This document shows positions 1 through 12,798 of a DNA stretch of 64,000 nt, piece by piece (positions within the stretch are counted from its first letter, which is position 1; every line of letters starts with the position of its first letter). This DNA comes from Zygaena filipendulae. Its lineage: Eukaryota; Arthropoda; Insecta; Lepidoptera; Zygaenidae. The DNA lies in assembly GCA_907165275.2 (NCBI GenBank), contig OU015655.1:9746501-9810500 (forward strand). Direction: 5' to 3'. Position numbers and translations under genes: made by a program. A model generated the notes under the pieces. That model was not told the origin of the DNA. It made no database searches and saw nothing but the letters and a program-made list of their open reading frames with translations.

Positions 1-245
1 TGGGCTATGTCGACTTCCGCCACCAGCTCTTCGTGAGCAAAAAAACCCAAGTGGGCAGACACCAGGGGACTTGTCACCGAATTCAAACCGATCAGAGGTA
101 GCACAAACCAATAATAATATTACGTGTGTTTTTTTCTTTTAGATTAAATCGGTATTTTTGTTATTTTTGGTTTTTATTTTTGGCTTTTTAGTTTTGTGTT
201 TTTAGAAGTCGGTTTTAATTTTTTTGTTAAAAATTTGTTTATTAT
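1..245. repeat. 3' part of an unidentified dispersed element
   Basis: Plus-strand frame 1 reads KWADTRGLVTEFKPIRGST and then a stop, followed by an AT-rich tail with a GTCGGTTTTAATTTT block that resembles tails of lepidopteran dispersed repeats. The opposite strand is also open, so the coding strand is uncertain. No next Unr exon can be seen here. Confidence 0.25.
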
Positions 246-257
246 TTGTATCTATGT

Positions 258-394
258 TTGTTTGTTACGCTTTACGCCTTCGGCTCAACCGATCATCATG
301 AAATTTTGCGTACACGTTGTCAGGGGTACAAAGAAAGATATAGGGTACTTTTATCTCCGAAATTATCGCAGGTGAAACCGTGAGGAACCGCTAG
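258..394 (+). mobile_element. Non-autonomous Helitron (truncated 5')
   Basis: Shows TTTGTTTGTTACGC, CTCAACCGATCATCATGAAA, GTTGTCAGGGGTACA, and a 3' end GGTGAAACCGTGAGGAACCG closing on CTAG followed by T. The 5' TC terminus is not clear. Confidence 0.6.
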
Positions 395-414
395 TAAAAA
401 TATAAATAATTGAA

Positions 415-603
415 CTAGCTGTACTCCGCGGTTTCGTTCGCGGTAATTTCGGAGTTCCCGCGGGAATATCAGGATGAACTATACGTATAAATCTTCCTCT
501 TGGATCAGTCTATCTATTGGTGAAAACCGCACGAAAATTCGTTCAGTAATTTATCGCGAACAGACAGACGTGGCGGAGGACTTTGTTTTATAATATGTAA
601 GGA
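415..603 (-). mobile_element. Non-autonomous Helitron
   Basis: Reverse orientation. CTAG at 415-418 is followed on the plus strand by CTGTACTCCGCGGTTTCG (the 3' hairpin); the far end reads ATAATATGTAAGGA, a diverged 5' terminus. Confidence 0.65.
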
Positions 604-827
604 CATAAATTCACGGGTGAATGACCTTTAGATTAGATTTGTTGGCGCGCCAACGCCACAGTTGGCTACGTGCTTGCTTAAAAGCATTATAATAATTATT
701 ATAATGCAACTCCCGGCCTTACACAACTTCGTTTCATCCACATTTTATCCGATTGCTGTTGATCGGACTACTCTTCTGATCTGAGACATGTTCTTACTCT
801 TGCATTACATCATATAATATACTACTT

Positions 828-1077
828 GTGCCCCGCGGTTTCACCCGCGTTAATTTCAGAGTTCCCGCGGGAATTTCGAGATTAAAAGTACCCATGTGTT
901 AATCTGATGTATAAACTATATTATTGTAAAGTTTCATTTAATTCCATCCAGTAGATTTTGCGTGAAAGATTAACAAACATTTATCCATCCATCTATCCAT
1001 CCTTACATACTTACATACAAACATACATACATACTTACGTACATACTTACAAACTTTAGCGTTTATAATATTAGTAG
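828..1077 (-). mobile_element. Non-autonomous Helitron near the left end
   Basis: TGTGCCCCGCGGTTTCACCC at the left and TTTATAATATTAGTAGGA at the right mark a complete reverse copy. The interior has a CATC/CATAC-rich tract at about 980-1050. The CTAG is diverged to CTAC. Confidence 0.65.
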
Positions 1078-1383
1078 GAAAAGTAGGAAGTAGGACTTTC
1101 TTGGTCATTCTACTCATAATCATCAAAGCCACTAAGTATTCCTAGCCATTTTAGTCGCTGCATCATCATTTTTCTCACAATATTCTCATACCATACTGTT
1201 CCTAAGGTAACCATCATGACGTGATTAAACCTAGTCATCGATAAACAAGCTGTATAACTCGGTATAGTTAACAGAAACCGCTTTATTATAATATTCGACA
1301 CTATAATGGCCTAGCCTTTTAGCAACGTTTTCACTCGTTCTTCGCAAAGTTAACATTCAATTTTTGTTCATAATCATACATAC

Positions 1384-4300
1384 CTCGTCACCGATGCTGA
1401 AATGGCGACGCAAAACTTCAGGGAAAGCAAAATACATGGACTGCTCTCTCTCCACGCACCGAATGTACCCGAAGCCATCCTTCAGGGAACACACGACGCC
1501 TTGTTCCCTCCTGTGATTTATTTACACATTATTTCTTTTCGCATGTATAAATAAGTCATATTGGAAAAACAAATAGTATATTAGACACAATAGAATAATC
1601 GAGTCTGTGATTTAAAATTTTTTGGCTTGATGTTTATTATAGCAAATTGTAAACCTAAGTTTCTGTAGTGATTTTACTCAACAATTACAAAATTTTTAGA
1701 CTTGAAACACAACGTTTGTAAATTACATTGGAACAAACATTAGATGACGTTGTTTCCAATTCATCAACTTAAAAAAGGAGGAGTATGTATCCAATGGAAA
1801 ACTCTAAGTCAGTTTCGAAGTTTTGTTTCTATTTATTAGCATCGAATCAACAAAAAATGTAACATAAACTTGCATAACACTTGCACTTTTGTTGCGAGTA
1901 GTTATCCTTACTAATATTATAAATGCGAAAGTGAGTATGTTTGTTTGTCTGTTACGCTTTCACGCCTTATCGGCTTAACCGACCATCATGAAGTTCTTTA
2001 TACAGGTTGTCATAGATACAGGGGAGGATATAGGGTACTCTTTATTCCGGAATTCCCGCGGGAACTCCGAAATTATCCCGGGCGAAACCGCGGGGAACAG
2101 CTACTTATTTTTATAAAAATAGCAAGCCGAGATAAAACGCCACAAAGTCGTAACATGTACAATCTTTTAAATCTATAAACAAATGTTTTAAAATTACACA
2201 AATATACACGTACAATATCGGTATTTTGATTATCTAAATTACAAACTGAACTAACTGTCACCAAGAAAAGTACTGCACACGCCGTAGATCTAACCCATGA
2301 TCTAACCATATTGTTTTAGCATTAACATGAACAGAAAATTAGGGCCAAAATACTATAACATTTGAAGGAGCACAAATAAAGTATACCCTCTGCAATTAAG
2401 GACTGTAAAAATATCACAACTTTTATACTAAAACTATAAGGACTTAATGCAAGACGCCTCTCTGTTAAAATAGTTTTTCACTTCAATAGCTCAAACATGT
2501 AGGTTTTGCTGCATGAAATTAGTGAGCAAAATGCGATTTTGCTCACTGAGTGAGACAAAGTAACTTTTTAATTTTTGTTTTCAGAAAGCTGCGAATATCT
2601 TATTCAGCCTTGGGTTAATCATATACAATTCGAAACATTTACACTCTTATCTCTTTCCCGCCATTAGAAAGAGAGAGAGATAAATACCAGCCCTTTCGAA
2701 GTTCCGATTTTGAATTCGACCTCAAAGACAAAAACGTTCGAAAATTTGTACTAACTAAAGAAATTTTGGAAAAAAATAATTGTCTTTAAATGTAATTTAT
2801 TGAATTTTTAACTTATTGTTGTATTTAAACGAAAATAAGTATTTACTGCAAATAAAACTGATATTTAACCTGTAAATAACTATTATCTCCTAAAGTGTTC
2901 TCACTGCTGAAGTGAAAAGTTATGTGTGTTACATGAGAGCAAAGTTTTTTGCATCTCGTGCCTTTGAATCCCTCGCCACACTCAGTATTCAAAATCAGCA
3001 CTCGCAGCAAAAAATGACTTTGCTCTCTTGTTGCACAAAATTGTGCTGATTCAAAGAAAAGTTTTGCTAGAATGTTTAATCTATACTTATAAGTACAAAT
3101 TTCCGAACGTGTTTGTCTTTGAGGTCGAATTCAAAATCGGAACTTCGAAAGGGCTGGTCTTTGTCTCTCTCTTTTTCTAATGGCGGGAAAGAATATAGAG
3201 TGTAAATGTTTCGAATTGTATGATTAACCCAAGGCTGAATAAGATATTCGCGGTTTTCTGAAAACAAAAATTAAAAAGTTATTTTGTCTCACTCAGTGAG
3301 CAAAATCGCATTTTGCTCACTGATTTCAGGCAGCAAAACCTACATGTTTGAGCTACTGAAGTGAAAATAACTATAGTAACATTAAAAAACATACAATATA
3401 CATACACACAACTAGGATACTACAACATACTAGGAAAACATGTTTTTTTAGTAAGGTTAAAAACTATTATAGACAAGTGCCATACCGTTCACCAGACACA
3501 TTGAATGACTCGTCGAGCAGCGAGATGTTAGTTGCGCGCTTCAACTGGTCTCTCCTGTCGGTGGCCACTTGAAACTGCACCCAATCACCATGGCGGAGCG
3601 TGTACTCACCACACTGGTCCTTGTCGCCAAAAGGTACCTGATCACAAAACTCAATTACATGCAGATAAATAGCACTTGGTGTCCAACAAGGGTTGGTCAG
3701 AATCTTAATCTCTGGAGAATTCACGCATAAGCGGGGGCGCTACAGGCGACAAAAATAATGCCAAACCACAAAAGAATTATTTATTCGAAAAGTTTTGCTA
3801 GAATGTTTAATCTATACTTATAATAAAACTGTAGAGGTCAATTCTGTACATTGAATATATATTCAAAATTAATATTGGAGGATGAATGGTGATCGATACT
3901 GATGCCAAAAATGCAATCAGTAAATTTTTTGTCTCTCTGTCTGTCTGTATGTGCACGCATGGGTCAAAAACTACTGAAGGGATTTTAACTAAACTTGGTA
4001 CGATTGTAGTCCATGCTCCTGGGCAGGTTATAGGCTATATAACATAACGCTAAGACACATAGGAGCTGAGCAGTGATGATAAATTTGAGGCAAGTCGGAT
4101 GAAAATGCGCTTTCGAGCTCTTATCCTCGCATACGTTTACTCAATCACGCAAAAACGACTGAACGGATTTGGATGAAATTTGGCATGCACGTTGTCAGGG
4201 GTACAGAGAAGGACATAGGGTACTTTTTATCCCGGAATTCCCGTGGGAACTCCGAAATTACCGCGGATGAAGCCGCGGGGCACAGCTAGTATAGAATAAA

Positions 4301-7300
4301 GTGAAGAAAGTGATATTCCAGCAATTATTCTAATTCATTCGTAATTCTTTCTGAGCTCCGATACTTAATACTGCGAGTAACGCTACTAGGTACAAACTTT
4401 TAAACTATTTAATAAAATAAAATAACCGGAAGAAGCAGCGTGGGTGGGCAGCGTGGGGCATAAGGTAAACCGACGACTTGATGAAGGTCGCGGGACGTCA
4501 TTGGATGCGGGAAGCGCAGGACCCGTCGTTGTGGCGATCCTTGGGGTAGGTCTATGTCCAACAGCTATATGACGTTGATGATAAAATATTTATAAAAGTT
4601 TTACCTCTACTTCGGAGTGATCGGCAGCGCGGTATCGAATTCTTCCCGGCAAGGGGTCACGGGGACGAACCATGATGTGTTCCAAAGACTTCAACACTTG
4701 CCCACGCATTATCTCGGGACACACGTCTTCAAAAACAACAGATCCACTTGGCAGTTTTGTTATATTGCACGCCACCTCTTTGCCCTACAAAATATAAAAA
4801 GTATAATCAATAGTTATCATTATTTAACGTACAAAGTACATGCACAATAATTATATAAATATATAATATACTCGAATAGACTGCTTACATTACGTGTTTG
4901 TATTATAAATTCAACATCGTCGCCCAAAACCAATTCTTCCTTGGTCTTAGCTTCAGAATAGTGAAAGAATATCTCTTTTACAACATCAGCCCTCTCAATA
5001 AAACCATAATTATCCTTCATCGAACACACAACACCATGATATTTAACTGGATGCACTGGATTCTCAAAACGCACATGACAAGCACCAAGTGTTCCTCTGT
5101 AACACATAAAATATTTTGTAATATTTTACAAAACAAATCACCATTTAGGTAAGATTACGAAGCGCAAACACAATTTGTTATATTTTTTATAGCTGTTCCT
5201 TGCGGTTTCGCCCACGGTAAGTCGGAGTTACCGCAGGTTACAATACAGCCTAATAACGTAAACACTCACACATAACGTGGCTTTCTATTGGTAAAAGGAT
5301 TTTCAAAGTCGGTTCAGTAGGAATATTACCACCCTACAACCTCACAAACTTTACCTTCTTATAATATTAGTAAGATTTAAAGATATAACTTTTTTTAAAG
5401 ACTATAGAAGAAATCTTACAATTTATGTAAAAAAGCAATACAACGACGAATATTCGCGTTAACGCCGTGAATATGGTCCAGGAGATATAGGCAGTATCAC
5501 AAAACTTAGTAAAATTGAACAAAATTTAAGTTCTCCACTAAAAAATATTACCTTTGATTAGTAGCAATCTGGAAACTAACAGCATCGCCAGTGTGTAGAG
5601 TCACATTACCCTCCACATCGTCCTTGGTGTATGGAAGAAAGAAGCACTCGCCACGATTCTCATACGAAATTCTCCCGGTGTTATCCCCTGAGCCCTCTCC
5701 CTTCACTTCAGTCGTTACAGTCCCAGTAACGCGAGCTTCGCTTAAAACCTGACAGAGGAATTACTTGTAAAAAAATAGAATGGTGATTACACCAGGTCAC
5801 CAGCAGAAAAAAAAAATTGCAATTAAATTTCATGGTAAGTCCAATGATTAGGTACACACTAACTTTCAAAATAAAAAAAATTGCAGAAAAGCAAAAATTT
5901 TATCAGAATTATTATCTCAATTGTTTAACTTACCACTTCAGGGGCAATTTTTGTTACGTTAGAAGCAATGGGCTTTCCAGTGCGTCGGTCATACGTCATT
6001 TCAAATTCCACTGGATCACCAATCTTCAAATGCTCAATATTGCCACTAAACTGACTAAAGTGGAAAAATAGACGAGCCTGCCTTTCACAGCATTGTATAA
6101 ATCCATAAGAATGCTGTGGACAGAATGATAATTTACATTAAATATAACATGTATGATTGTAAACGTTTTATTTTTCCATTAGTGATAATATGCACCAATT
6201 TATTATTCAATTAAAACGCCGCTTGTCAATTTCAACTCTTATGAATCTTGGAGTTTAGAATTCCCTAAATTGCGATTTCTATACTGTTGCAATAGTGTAA
6301 TTAACCCTAAGGGCGGCGCCACAGTCTCGGCAGCGGCGGCGGTGGTGGCGGTGGCAGCGGCGGCAGCGGCAAAAACAAATGGTAGACGATATAAAAAGTG
6401 GGCCACAGCTCTCGCCGCTGATAGCTGTGGCCGACTTGTAGTAAGTGTTAGCTTACTATTTATGCAACATAATCATGAGTATAAAAAAAAAACTCTTTTA
6501 TGACTCACCAATAATTTTTCAATAATTCCTGTCTCTCTAATAGGTGGGTGATTTGTAGAATCATATTGGGAGTTATTAGCAGAACCTGATGAGAAAACAC
6601 CAACAGAGTCTCCCATAGGGTTGCTGTCCAAGTTATAATTGCCAAGGTTGAAACGATTCCCACCACTCATCTTATTTAGATTATAATTATCTCTTGGGGA
6701 ACTAGGATACTCACTGCTGTAGGTACCTTAAAAAAAAGGTGGACATTATTCATTAATCATTATTTGACTGCATCTTTGCTATCACTTATACAGACATGGC
6801 ATAAATAAGCCTAAACCAGCTTTCCCAAACCTTCTTTCATAGAAGTAATAACTGTTTCCTGCAGTTTCACCCACGTAAATTTCAGAGATTTCACAGGAAT
6901 TCCAGGATAGAAAGTCCTTATCTGTACCCCTGACAATGTGGGTGCAAAATTTCATGATGATTGGTTGAGCCTAAAGTGAAATTGATTTTGTTCTCTTGGC
7001 CTGCTTATTGTAAAAAGAGGTTGGTGTCTCTCTGATCAAAAACCAACTGCAAGTATTGCAGGGGTCCATTTTCGCTGATAACGCTTTTCTATTATAGAAA
7101 TTTCTTGGTGAAAGCTCTCACCATTGTCATCATTCACAGCACCTAGATTTCCTTTAAAAAAATCTATGTGTGAATGCAGGAACTGCATCTTTAACAACTT
7201 TTGCATACCAATTGTTTATAAGCATTTATTATTGACTTAAAGATTTTGATTTCCCAAAGCATTCTTTTCTTCATTATTTTAAATGAAAATGAAAAAGGAT

Positions 7301-9179
7301 GTTTTATTAACTTCTTAACATCTGGGTCAGAAAAATACCTTCTTTTACTTTTGTATCACTCAATAAGAAAATTTTTGCTTTAAAAAGTTGCAACCTTGAC
7401 CATCTTTACTAATTGCTTTGAATTTTTTTAAATTAACTAACCTTAGTGTAATGTTTAAAAAGCTGCAAAAGAATTTTTTTGGATCTACTAATGGGTTGTT
7501 TTTCATATATATTTCTGACCTGAATCTTAAGAAATTCTGAGTGATCAAGTGCTCAGCTCTTGCAGGACTATCTTTTAAAAAACAACAGTATTTCATGTAC
7601 CCAGTTTGCAGTCCTAGAAGTATAGCAAACACATATTGCTGTGCCGTGCTTGAATTTTTTAAGAAAAACTTTTGAATCTGTAAGACAAAAGTATGTCACT
7701 CACATGATCTTTAAGCTCTCACCAAGTCATAGTTTGATGAAAAGGCATCTCTGTTGGTTTCCCATTGAACTAGTTCATCAAATTTTTGTTGCATGATAAC
7801 TACTCATATGTAGCACCCAATATTTGTCTTAGTTATGATTGTCTAAGCCAAAATATGCACGATATCATTTTGTAATTAAAGATGTAATACTTTTTTGTAC
7901 ATTTTGGTAAATATAAACCACAAATAAAGCAAAATTAATCTGGATAATTAACATAACAGCAAGATATGGAAAAAAACTGAATTTTTACTAACACTACAAA
8001 ATGGTATTGTGACCGTTTGTAACAAAAATTTAAAGCTTCCTTCATTGATCGAAAAACATTATTAAAAAAAAAAAATGTGATCAAAATAAATAACTATTTT
8101 TCTGGTTTTAAGTGTGTATATATGAAATACGCTATGAATTTTCCCTGTGTTAGGTACCTTGTGTTATTTTTTTTGTCATATTACTACAAAAAGGTTTTTT
8201 GATTTTTCCCAAATTTCCTAATTCTAGGTCAATAGAAGTGCCCGTATGTTTTAATTCCCTTTTGTGTTGAAATATAGCACATCAACAGCTTTACCTATCT
8301 TTTGATTGCATTGACTCAGAATTTTATTTTTTTCATGGCTCTAAGCCTAGGCGCATACATACAACTTCTACATTGACTAAACTGTTTAGTTGAGTTGTGT
8401 ACTTCTCATGAATTCCACACAACTATGGGCCTTTTTGTTGAACAACTATTGTGTTGACAGTATGCGCAAGTTTTATGATCGCAGTACATTCCTATAAACT
8501 TATGAAACAGGGCAAAATAGTTGTTCAATTAAAAATTTTATGTATGCGCCAGGCCTAAGGAATTGTTAACCTATGGATTGGTGTGTGTTTAATATTTATT
8601 TATTCAGACAGACAGTTGAAGCAACTGATAGGTGCCTGTATCCAGTTATCCATTATTATTTTTATAGCCAGCTTTATTACAATGTAAAAATACTTAAATG
8701 CCTAACATTATTGGAAGTATTAAATACAGTCATGTATTTTATTTGATAGTGTAAATTTAATAAACAATATCAGCATAACAGGCTCCACTAAAACTGATAA
8801 TTTATCATAAACATAACCTTAAAATGCATATTTGATCTGTATATTTATGCATCATTATCAAATTTTAAAACAATAATTATTGAATAAGCTAGATTGAGGA
8901 AACTCAATTGTTAACTAGATCTCTTTTCACAATAAATTCAATCCCATAAGTAAACAAGTCTTTTCACCAGCTAGATTTCTTTGAACTTAGAGTGAGACTA
9001 ATTACTTGACATAATTCTAAAGAGCTCCATCGGAGTATTGCAATAAGATAAAGCCACTTACCATTACGGTATGGTGGATTGTTTTGCATATTAGAGTGCT
9101 GGAGATCCAAAATATCCTGCAAGGGTGATGAGTGTGAATCTGGCGGCTGGAACATTTTCCACTGAGGATTATTTGACAT
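1384..9179 (-). CDS. Unr: Unr/CSDE1 cold-shock-domain RNA-binding protein, 5' part (partial, continues past left edge)
   Basis: Eight coding exons on the minus strand: 9062-9179 (start ATG at 9179), 6509-6726, 5934-6113, 5552-5748, 4889-5096, 4605-4784, 3486-3637 and 1384-1510. All have AG/GT borders and phases that join without a stop, giving 460 codons before the left edge. The protein starts MSNNPQWKMFQPP. Its first cold-shock domain begins around residue 102 (RETGIIEKLL, then SYGFIQC and ARLFFHFSQ). Later modules show GECFFLPYTKDDVEGNV, YGFIERADVVKEIFFHY, VPFGDKD with ATDRRDQLKRATNI, and FGYIRCVERE. The order and wording match vertebrate CSDE1 and Drosophila Unr, a cytoplasmic regulator of mRNA translation and stability; fly Unr represses msl-2 translation in females. 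The last exon seen ends in phase 0 (SIGDE) and the C-terminal half is missing. Introns hold several Helitrons and one long inverted repeat. Identity is firm; the transcription start is not visible. Confidence 0.93.
1905..2103 (+). mobile_element. Non-autonomous Helitron (near complete)
   Basis: Starts TCCTTACTAATATTATAAAT directly after an A, carries the TTTGTTTGTCTGTTACGC and GACCATCATGAA blocks, and ends with GAAACCGCGGGGAACAG then CTA. It lies in the Unr intron between exons 3486 and 1510. Confidence 0.8.
2475..3367. repeat. Long inverted repeat in an Unr intron
   Basis: Arms 2475-2751 and 3093-3367 (about 275 bp, high identity) flank a 341-bp spacer. Shared blocks include TAGCTCAAACATGTAGG / CCTACATGTTTGAGCTA and GAATTCGACCTCAAAGACAA / its complement. 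A reading frame with FRSSDFEFDLKDK and VRKFVL is present on both arms and, from the left arm, runs on into the spacer. No TIR/TSD pair is obvious. Confidence 0.85.
3811..4289 (+). mobile_element. Complete non-autonomous Helitron, ~480 bp
   Basis: Begins TCTATACTTATAATAAAACT after A and ends AGCCGCGGGGCACAG-CTAG before T. The body carries GTCTCTCTGTCTGTCTG and a second half matching the shorter family (CACGTTGTCAGGGGTACAGA). It lies between two Unr exons. Confidence 0.8.
5190..5372 (-). mobile_element. Non-autonomous Helitron
   Basis: GCTGTTCCTTGCGGTTTCG at the left and CTTATAATATTAGTAAGA at the right give a reverse, diverged copy in an Unr intron. Confidence 0.6.
6846..6984 (-). mobile_element. 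Helitron fragment in Unr intron 1
   Basis: Reads on the plus strand CTGTTTCCTGCAGTTTCACC, GTACCCCTGACAATGTG and AAATTTCATGATGATTGG, which is the reversed body of the common Helitron. The 5' end is missing. Confidence 0.55.
6985..9061. other. Unr intron 1, mostly featureless
   Basis: AT-rich intron between the first two coding exons. Beyond the Helitron fragment and runs of T or A, nothing with coding, TIR or tandem structure was seen. Confidence 0.4.
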
Positions 9180-9976
9180 GTTTTTGTTTGTTTGATTTCA
9201 ACTGTTTTCTTATATAAAGTCCCAAAATTTCAATATTTTATCACAGAAATCGTGTGGTGTTAGTGTTTTTTATATAAACAAGTAACAAACTATTTAATGA
9301 AATCACATTTTCTTTTAGTCTTTGGGTTCATTTGAACACCACCACGTTTATATTGCAACAGTCACAATTTGTAGGTACACAAAAATCACTTGTTGAAAAT
9401 AAAACTGGGTAGGTATGATTGGTTAAATTATATCCTCAGATGTCTTCAATGCTTGCTGAGTCGGTGCTCTCCGAAGAGTAGGTATAACATTGATTCGGTT
9501 ATAGGACTTATAGGTTTGCATATATTTCTTTTAACTGCCCTTTACTTATTCTCACTATTCAGTTTCGATTAATAAAGTAATTGTTACGATCAAAATTCTT
9601 CCGAAACAACGTTATATAGTTTCAATGACACAGGATTACAACAAAGCGGCGACTCCAAATATAGTTCTACATTTTAATATCGCTATCTAGCTAGGCAAGG
9701 ATCGGCCGCCCGATCACGGTGAAGTGTAGAATTAACGAACGCCGTTCTTCCAATCGCATTTGATTAATCACTTTTAAATAAGGCAAACAGTATATCACAC
9801 AGAAACTACACACTGATAACTATTTTTTCTGTCTTCAACATATCAAGGAAGGCAAAAACAAAATGATAAAATTAATAAATCTCACCACGACACAGCACAG
9901 CACTGACGACATACCGCCATATTGAATATCAACATTTCTGTCCGTCTGCCGATCATACGTACCTACTTTTTATGTA

Positions 9977-10195
9977 TGTCACCGTAAAATTGTAAAATCC
10001 GTTAAATTGTAAACAGTTGGCATTACATCTTAGTATTTGCGAGCACCGCGAAACGCCAGAAAAGATTATTGTTTAAAATGTGACCAAAACAAATGGTGCC
10101 GATTACCGAGGACCCACTACAAATTTCTGCCCTCAGCATTTTAAAATATTATCGTTAGTTTACAAACTAACAGTTTTTACAATTTTACGGTGACA
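9977..10195. mobile_element. TA-flanked MITE (Tc1/mariner-like), 219 bp
   Basis: The TIR TGTCACCGTAAAATTGTAAA at 9977 is mirrored at the right end (TTTACAATTTTACGGTGACA, ending 10195). The element is flanked by TA at 9975-9976 and 10196-10197. It lies about 800 bp upstream of the Unr ATG, in the 5' flank or 5' UTR intron. Confidence 0.75.
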
Positions 10196-10432
10196 TATAC
10201 AAAAATATCGACCACGAGTTAATTTATTTGTATTTGTTGAAAATAAAATAGGATTTTTTTAAATTTTGTGCTTATTTGTTTGGAGGCGACAATCAACATT
10301 AAAGATTTTTTTCTCGTAATTTATGGCAGTCAAAAGTTTTTTTTTTTTATGGTGGCCATGATTGTGAATATTATTATTTTATAGATTTTACGACTTTAAT
10401 TATTGGTACAAAGCTTTAATGATACTCTAGCC

Positions 10433-10642
10433 TTCGCACAAGAGCTTTTTTAACGTCCGTTAAAAAAGCGTCTAAATAGAACTAATGCATGCATTCCCAA
10501 TAAATGTTCACACGCGGTCAGCACTCACCGGTGCTTTAAAGCGCAGCGCTTTTTTTTATCGAGCCCTGTTGGATTTTCGAGCATTTTACCTTCTTATCTG
10601 TGGTCGGGTTTTAACGCCACGCTTTTTGGGCTCTCGTGCGAA
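10433..10642. mobile_element. MITE with 14-bp imperfect TIRs, ~210 bp
   Basis: The left end TTCGCACAAGAGC and the right end GCTCTCGTGCGAA are inverted repeats with one mismatch; subterminal TTTTTTAACG / CGCTTTTT blocks are also related. No target duplication could be fixed. Confidence 0.55.
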
Positions 10643-10689
10643 CCTTGAGTCTTGAACTTGACTCTGACTCATTAGGTTCAATGAGGGTA

Positions 10690-10757
10690 AGCATTCACCT
10701 TTTTCTTTCAGCTCAGCTCAGTTAAACATTCACCTTTTCCTTTCAGGTCAGCTCAGT
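10690..10757 (+). repeat. Two tandem ~35-bp units
   Basis: AGCATTCACCTTTTTCTTTC then CAGCTCAGCTCAG is followed by an almost identical AACATTCACCTTTTCCTTTC then AGGTCAGCTCAG. Confidence 0.6.
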
Positions 10758-10759
10758 AT

Positions 10760-12720
10760 ATTAAAATTGCAATGACCGTACGGAATTCCTTTTTGTTTTA
10801 ATGAGTAATTTCATTTCTAAGATGATCGGATAGTATTACCTCCTGTTATTGTTCTGAGATTACCTCATAATATGCTTTATTAATATCTGGAAAAATATGA
10901 TATAATTTTTTTTTTTACACGATCTAGAAATTCCAATTCATTACGTAACGTTTTCATTTTCAATTTTTGTTAAATTAAATTAGGTATTATTTTTAATTCA
11001 ATTTTAATTTATATTAGAGAAAAACACAAAAGTCTCCATGAAAACCAAATTGTACATGAAATTTTTACAGCACTTTGTGAGTATTTTCTCTTAAAGCTCC
11101 ATTTCGTAACTTTTTTAAAGTTAATGTGAAGTCCCAAATAGAAATATTTTTAAATTGGTAGAATAAAAGTTTTTACTTTCGCAATTTCAACTAGGTACCA
11201 GTATTTCAACTACCCTTATTTAAAGAGGGCAATTAAAATGATTTATTATTATTTTCTTCTACAACACAGGAAGTAATGCTTTTTCTTGTGTCTTTAAATA
11301 ATATTTCTATAAAGATAATAATAAGGACTTATGATAGTGATCGAGTTTTTAGTAAGCGAGGTATGGGGTAGATATGCAAAATCTGAAGAATCTTCCGTGA
11401 CTAATTTGATTTTAAAATGTTTTCTTCAATATCATTGTTTACTAAAAATACCTAAGATACATAGTCAAAGACGCAAATAGTACATTGTTATCCTAGGGGT
11501 GAAAGTAACTAAATAAGTCTTTCCCCCGAGGATAACACTGTGCTTTTCATTACGAATGCAAGGAAAGTCAAAATAAAAACAAAAAATAGGAATTATCTAA
11601 AGAAAAAATGAGTGAAGATCGGAGTCGCTTGACACTTTCCCACCTATTTCTTTTTCTTTGGCCGGCTAGCTATTCAGCCAGTATTTTTTATTTACATTGT
11701 GGCGACCTAAAAAAAATATTATCTTTAATTATTAAGTATTAATTAAAGAAAATAAAAAAATATAAATAGGAATTAGCTTAAGAAAAAGTGAGTGAATTTT
11801 ATTTTAATTAATACCTACTTAAACTTTACGTTATTTCAATTTTACATCGCGCTGGCTGTATAGAAAGTTGAAACATGGTTCAATAGAAATGTGAAAATAG
11901 ACCTAGTTTATTTTTAATAATTTGACAGTTGTCAGTTGAAAGCGATTCTCCCTAGGGCTGAAAAGTGTTACTTTCAACCCGCTTCTCAGGCAACTTCAGA
12001 CCTACTTTCCGAGTATGAGTAATGAAAAAAATATTTGTGTACCTAACTGTGAATCTAGGCACAACATAACAACTTTTTACATCAATGTTTTTTTTAAATG
12101 TACCTACGTATATTTTTTTTCGAAACATGAGTTTTTAATTTATGATGGTCATTGTTTTTGGAATTGGAATTGCAAAAAAGTACGTATTTGTAAAGAGTAA
12201 AGGTTTCAAAATAATAAAATAAATAGTTACTTAAGACTTACCCAAATACAGGCGATCCATGAATGTGTCTAATTAGAGGTCGTTTTTAACGTGGAATAAT
12301 TTATCGAAATATGCATTTTATTGAGGGTAGTTCGAAATAAAGACCACATTGATGTTTTTTGGGTAAATTACACCCAAATTACACTCCTTACGGGGAAGAC
12401 AAAGAAATCTTAGTCCATACGGCCAAGTCGTAGGATTTCTTTTTATTGTTATACATTGAAATGAACTTGTAAAATGCTTTTCCATCAAATTTCATTGATT
12501 TCGATGCTTTACTGGAACTTTTTGGAGTAATTTCTTATTTTTGCTTTTGATCAATTTTTTTTTATAAAACTAATATTTTCGCCATGATAATTTCGAAACT
12601 ACTTAAGGCAAAAATTTTGGCCCTATTTATGTTCTATAAACTTTTTAGTAATATTATTATTTTATTTAGGGGGATTTGGGGGTTTTTAATTAACCTTTAG
12701 GGGTAAATATTTTCAAGAGT
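10760..12720. other. Intergenic AT-rich stretch
   Basis: Between the Unr promoter side and a LINE fragment. Short frames only; one at 12015-12200 has a CVPNC start but no continuing family match. No convincing gene. Confidence 0.4.
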
Positions 12721-12798
12721 TGGTAACACTGGCACAAATCAAAGATGGCGGTTTAGTCATCCGCGTAGTGATTACCTTCTCTCCACAAATTAACTAGT

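Noticed and set aside
12015..12200. THAP-like start (CVPNC) of a DNA-binding protein
   Set aside because: Only one Cys pair is present, and no AVPTIF, FP or downstream residues of a THAP domain follow.
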